DNA of 28,612 nt from a virus, in the IMG/VR virus record IMGVR_UViG_3300008448_000460, positions 1-28,612 of that record; one strand, given 5' to 3'. The translations under genes were made by a program, and so were the position numbers. The notes beneath the pieces were generated by a model. That model was given only the letters and a program-made list of their open reading frames with translations, ran no database searches and was not told the DNA's origin. The stretch's first letter is position 1, and each line of letters starts with the position of its first letter. This document shows positions 25,286 through 28,612 of the stretch, piece after piece.

Positions 25286-25915
25286 ATGAAAGATCAAGTA
25301 CAAGCATCAATTGAGCTAACAAATTTAATGAATAAGAAAGAAAAATTTGCATTCATTAACATCTCTAAGTCTGCAATAGTTGCCTTAAATAAAAAGAATG
25401 AAAATAATATTCCTTCTAAATTTAACAAAGAAATTATTCGTTCTATAAATCTAACTGATAAAAAAGTATTAAAGAACATACCATTATCTCTTGTTGAAGA
25501 AGTCGAGAATAAAAAACATTCTGGCATCGGCATGGTTAATGATGGAAGATTTTTTAGCCCAAACTTATTTGAATACTATTACGAAAATGATAAGTCTGTA
25601 TATAATTCCATCTTTGAATTTTACATAAAGAATACATCTAATGTAATTGTTTCATTCCATGATAAGAAAACAATATATAAATTTATGGGATTTAAAACAA
25701 ATGTTATTAATGTTTCATTTAATAACTATTACAGTAGATTAGAGGAAACTTTTGAAAAGATAGCTGCTTTTGAAGGAAAGGTTGACTATTGTCTTTTTGA
25801 TTGTTCTTCTCTTGGACTGGCTTTGTCAAATTCAATTTGGAACAAATTAGATATGTCGATTATAGATCTTGGTAAAACTATTAGTTATTCAAGAACATAT
25901 AATACGGCGGAATGA
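25286..25915 (+). CDS. Unknown alpha/beta protein (209 aa), possibly sugar-transfer related
   Basis: I cannot place it firmly. The N-terminal 75 residues are Lys/Asn-rich and helical. GIGMVNDGRFF (about 76-86) is followed by alternating strands and helices (VIVSFHDKKTIYKFMG, then VDYCLFDCSSLGLALSNSIW and SIIDLGKT). The ending, with a Gly/Ser-rich loop after a hydrophobic strand and then a strand leading to D-L-G, is reminiscent of the C-terminal half of GT-D-type glycosyltransferases, which would fit the upstream glycosyltransferase. AGGAG lies five bases before the ATG. This reading is tentative. Confidence 0.6.
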   Translation: MKDQVQASIELTNLMNKKEKFAFINISKSAIVALNKKNENNIPSKFNKEIIRSINLTDKKVLKNIPLSLVEEVENKKHSGIGMVNDGRFFSPNLFEYYYENDKSVYNSIFEFYIKNTSNVIVSFHDKKTIYKFMGFKTNVINVSFNNYYSRLEETFEKIAAFEGKVDYCLFDCSSLGLALSNSIWNKLDMSIIDLGKTISYSRTYNTAE

Positions 25916-25916
25916 A

Positions 25917-26567
25917 ATGCATGGGAGCCGTAAAGATAAAGACGAAGATGATCTAGAATTTCTAAGAGATTTATTACTAGAAACTTCTTTGTCTATATCT
26001 GACATAGCTAAAGAACTTGGTTGGAGCGTCGCTACAGTTAATAAAAAGATTAATAATCTTGGTCTTACTTGGCTTAAAAACAGTAGAAAAAAAATGTCTA
26101 GAGGCCAAACAGCCTTAACTCTAGCGATGCAAAAACTTCTCCCTGGTGAAAAAGTAATTAATGAATTCCATATAGGTGATAAATTAAAGCTAGATGTGTA
26201 CTGTCAAAAGTATGCCATAGCTGCAGAGTATCATGGTAGACAACACTTTTATTACACCAGTAGATTCTTTGATTCAAAATATGATTTTGAAGAAGCTATA
26301 AAAAGAGATCAGAAAAAAGCTCAGTGGTGCAAAGATAATGGTATAGCTCTTATTGTTTTCCGATATAATGATAGTCTTACTGAGCAAGCTGTTTTTGACA
26401 GACTGCTTGAAGCAATTAGAACTAGCCCATATAAACCAAAGGAAAAGAATAAGAATGATTTTACTTCTAGTGAGATTTATAGAAGTATAAAGAAAAAGAA
26501 TTCAGATTACAAAAAGAAACTATACAGATCGATAAAAGAAAAACGAGATGACGACAGAAACAAGTGA
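25917..26567 (+). CDS. Helix-turn-helix plus Vsr/DUF559-like nuclease-fold protein
   Basis: Residues about 25-55 form a helix-turn-helix (SISDIAKELGWSVATVNKKI). The middle (about 80-160) has a PD-(D/E)XK/Vsr-like pattern: KLDVYC supplies an Asp, and IAAEYHGRQHF gives E-x-H-G-x-Q-H. IALIVFRYNDSL closes the fold, as in Vsr-like and EDxHD-type phage homing endonucleases. The last 45 residues are very basic, with a repeated YRSIK. ATG 25917 starts just after the previous stop; an upstream in-frame start at 25869 would lie inside that gene. It overlaps the helicase start by 20 bases. It may be a homing-type or replication nuclease. Confidence 0.72.
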   Translation: MHGSRKDKDEDDLEFLRDLLLETSLSISDIAKELGWSVATVNKKINNLGLTWLKNSRKKMSRGQTALTLAMQKLLPGEKVINEFHIGDKLKLDVYCQKYAIAAEYHGRQHFYYTSRFFDSKYDFEEAIKRDQKKAQWCKDNGIALIVFRYNDSLTEQAVFDRLLEAIRTSPYKPKEKNKNDFTSSEIYRSIKKKNSDYKKKLYRSIKEKRDDDRNK

Positions 26568-28014
26568 GCAAGTAAAAGATAATATTCCTTTAGAGTATCA
26601 GATCTTTGCGCTGTCCCTTAGAAAAAAGGGAGCAATAGAATACTTTAAAGAGAATCTTCCTCAAGAAATTGTTGGATCAATTCATGGGGAAAAGGGTATA
26701 AATGAATTTTACTTGGCCTTGTTATCTTTTCAAGATGCTACTCAGTTAGATATTGTTGATCCAATAGCTTTTAAGTCTTGGCTAGAAACAGATACCGATA
26801 TATATGAAGCGTTAGGTGGCAATGCTGGCGTTAATGTAATGGTTGATCTTTTAATGGGCGTGGAACTATCCACAGAAGAATCTGTATCTGAACTTATAAA
26901 GTATAAAGCTAATAAAAGAAAACAGATAAACTATCTTCAAGAGCTTCAGTTTATCTTAACCCAAAAGGGACAAAAGACCGAAGAAGATATAGCTAAGATA
27001 CAAACTCTAACATCTGAAATTAGAGAGTTAGAAAATCAAATTAGATATAATCCATTAGATAAAATTACAACAAGCGCAGACATAGCCAATAGAGTTGATT
27101 CTTTATTAGATATACCTAATTTTCTTCCAACTCAATTTAAAGCCTTAAATAGAGCTATGGGCTACACTGACAGCGGAGGGTTCTTTAGAGGCGCTGTACA
27201 CGCTGTAATCGCTGCCTCAGGCAAGGGTAAGAGCACGTTCGTAAAGTGCTTATGTAACAATTGGTTGGATAATGGCTATAGAGTTTTGTACGTAAACTTT
27301 GAAGAAGCAATTGGTCACTGGGAAAGAATTCTCATGACACAAATAATAGAAAAGAATGTTTATTTAGAATCATCAAAGTGGTCAGATGAAGAAAAGAATA
27401 AGCATTTAGAAACCTTTAAAGCAAAGTTAGCTGAATGGGGTGACCGTCTTATGGTTAGACATGACCCAGACACTCCGTACTTTGAAGACTTAGAATTTTG
27501 GTTAAGAGATATAATCGGGCACAATGTTAATATGCCGGACATAGTTATAATCGACACCATCCAATCAATGTTTACCAGAGGAGCAGGCAAGGGTAAGCCA
27601 CGTTGGGGTGAGTTTGAAGAGATGATGGTGCGTTTAGAAAAGCTTGCTAGAGATATGAATTGCGCATTAATAATTACTGCGCAAGAAAATGCAAATAGAA
27701 TGAAAGAAAAACGTGAAGTTGTTCAACAGTCAGATACTGGTGGTTCGCTTGCTATTCAACAAAAGTGTGCTGTAACCATATTCATTACAGAAAAAAGATT
27801 GGCGACTGATGATGAGACCGAAGATGAAAACATCATGCAGCTTCAAATACCAAAGAATAGAATTACAGGTTCTGCATTTATGTATGATCCGCCTTTGGTA
27901 AAATATGTAGACTACAAAAAAACATACGAAGATTATGATCCAGTTACAGATTCTTCTTATACATCATCTTCATCATTGTTAGACGAACTCTTAAGTGGAA
28001 AGGATTTTCATTAA
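26548..28014 (+). CDS. DnaB/RecA-type replicative helicase
   Basis: It is expected to unwind DNA at the phage fork. The N-terminal 110 residues are helical, as in DnaB N-domains. A coiled coil (about 125-166) and a linker follow, then the RecA core. Walker A is A222-x4-G227-K228-S229, with Ala in place of the first Gly. Then come YVNFEE (248-253), Walker B DIVIIDT with D336, and ITAQENANR with Q379. RGAGKGKPRWG (344-354) and KNRITGSAF (436-444) match DnaB-like loop and arginine-finger regions. The C-terminus is Ser/Asp-rich. The start lies within the nuclease gene, and the stop shares a base with the next start. Confidence 0.88.
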   Translation: MTTETSEQVKDNIPLEYQIFALSLRKKGAIEYFKENLPQEIVGSIHGEKGINEFYLALLSFQDATQLDIVDPIAFKSWLETDTDIYEALGGNAGVNVMVDLLMGVELSTEESVSELIKYKANKRKQINYLQELQFILTQKGQKTEEDIAKIQTLTSEIRELENQIRYNPLDKITTSADIANRVDSLLDIPNFLPTQFKALNRAMGYTDSGGFFRGAVHAVIAASGKGKSTFVKCLCNNWLDNGYRVLYVNFEEAIGHWERILMTQIIEKNVYLESSKWSDEEKNKHLETFKAKLAEWGDRLMVRHDPDTPYFEDLEFWLRDIIGHNVNMPDIVIIDTIQSMFTRGAGKGKPRWGEFEEMMVRLEKLARDMNCALIITAQENANRMKEKREVVQQSDTGGSLAIQQKCAVTIFITEKRLATDDETEDENIMQLQIPKNRITGSAFMYDPPLVKYVDYKKTYEDYDPVTDSSYTSSSSLLDELLSGKDFH

Positions 28015-28612
28015 TGTCAAAATTATCAATAGAAGCAATTAAAGATTTTCAGATGTGTGAAAGACTTTTTGATTATAGATATAAGCAAGAAGTCCCAGAG
28101 AAAATATACGCACGAGATATTCACACTGAAAAATTTGAATCAACGATTAAAAGTATTATGTACTTTTTCTTCTTTAAGAAACAGGGTGGAATCATACCCT
28201 CTTATGCATCGTTGTTAAACCGATGGGAAAAAATGTGGTTTCCAAAAAATACAAACTCGTATGATATTGTAACTGAGCAGCACGAAACAGCTTATGGAAA
28301 TACCGCTAGCTTAACATCTAAAGCTGCTGGTATATTGTTGGCGTTCCACGAAACATACGCAGAGTCGCCATATATACCCGTAGCAATAAGCGAAGAATAT
28401 AATCTGCCAAAAAACAAATTAAATATAGAAGATACTTTTGATATTATCTTTTATAATAATAAACAATATTTGGTAACAAAATTTATCTTTAATTATAAGT
28501 TCAGTAATCGCGATTTGTATAGAACAGATTTCTGCACGATGTATCAGGCCTATAAGAATAGACATCCTGAGCGCATGGGCAATGTAAAGTTTGGTTTTAT
28601 AGATCCACTTAG
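28014..28612 (+). CDS. RecB/Cas4-like PD-(D/E)XK protein, 3' end missing
   Basis: The frame starts at ATG 28014 and stays open to the window edge (about 199 residues). The opening LSIEAIKDFQMCERLFDYRY (3-22) is the usual start of Cas4, AddB and phage RecB-type exonucleases: a helix, a Cys, and an aromatic-rich end. DTFDIILYNNKQYLVTKF (about 139-156) stands where those enzymes have a D then a D/E-x-K, but the second acidic residue appears to be Thr (V-T-K-F), so the site may be degenerate or the true motif may differ. The missing C-terminus would hold any Fe-S cysteines. It sits directly after the helicase, suiting a recombination or end-processing role. Confidence 0.65.
   Translation, partial: MSKLSIEAIKDFQMCERLFDYRYKQEVPEKIYARDIHTEKFESTIKSIMYFFFFKKQGGIIPSYASLLNRWEKMWFPKNTNSYDIVTEQHETAYGNTASLTSKAAGILLAFHETYAESPYIPVAISEEYNLPKNKLNIEDTFDIIFYNNKQYLVTKFIFNYKFSNRDLYRTDFCTMYQAYKNRHPERMGNVKFGFIDPL

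Noticed and set aside
25869-25916. Upstream in-frame start for the helix-turn-helix nuclease
   Set aside because: It would overlap the end of the previous gene by 47 bases; ATG 25917 follows immediately after that stop.
1-28612. CRISPR arrays, insertion sequences, integrase or attachment sites
   Set aside because: No regularly spaced direct repeats, terminal inverted repeats, transposase or integrase motifs were seen.

Overview
The window reads as part of a large, AT-rich, double-stranded DNA phage genome. All genes lie on the plus strand, are packed with start/stop overlaps or gaps of a few bases, and fall into two blocks: virion structural genes first, then nucleotide-metabolism and replication genes. 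There is no integrase, repressor, rRNA or recognisable tRNA. The host is not certain. An MSMEG_6728-family protein, a B12-dependent ribonucleotide reductase, ThyX and one candidate leaderless start would fit an actinobacterial host, but none of these is exclusive to that group. Many genes have clear Shine-Dalgarno sites.

Region 1 (1-16473) is a run of long beta-rich structural proteins, probably tail, baseplate or adhesion parts. The first is cut by the window edge and carries a striking set of [Ala/Ser]-Thr-Pro tripeptides. Next comes a 2044-residue protein with an apparent peptidoglycan-binding domain in its middle. Then come four proteins (875, 640, 706 and 426 aa) that share one layout: a helical N-terminus, a galactose-binding-like beta domain and a similar C-terminal beta module. 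A 134-aa helical protein lies between the last two of these.

Region 2 (16474-17358) is a self-contained unit. It has a bulged terminator with an overlapping promoter, a strong ribosome site, a GC-richer 210-aa protein with four copies of a short motif, a structured 3' UTR, a strong GC-rich terminator, and a second promoter-like site resembling the first.

Region 3 (17359-24548) holds an unknown 232-aa protein and a dNTP-supply cassette: monomeric class II ribonucleotide reductase, ThyX with an altered signature, and a dCMP deaminase. Small proteins follow (two of them membrane proteins), then a family 2 glycosyltransferase, a staphylococcal-nuclease-like protein, an MSMEG_6728-family protein, a nucleoside deoxyribosyltransferase-like protein and a small protein ending at a strong terminator.

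Region 4 (24549-28612) holds a second glycosyltransferase, an unknown protein, a helix-turn-helix plus nuclease-fold protein, a DnaB/RecA-type helicase, and the start of a Cas4/RecB-like protein cut by the window edge.

Taken together, the reductase, ThyX and deaminase would supply dNTPs for replication by the helicase module. The two glycosyltransferases could modify virion proteins or DNA. The front block would build the host-contact apparatus. No gap without a gene exceeds about 165 bases.
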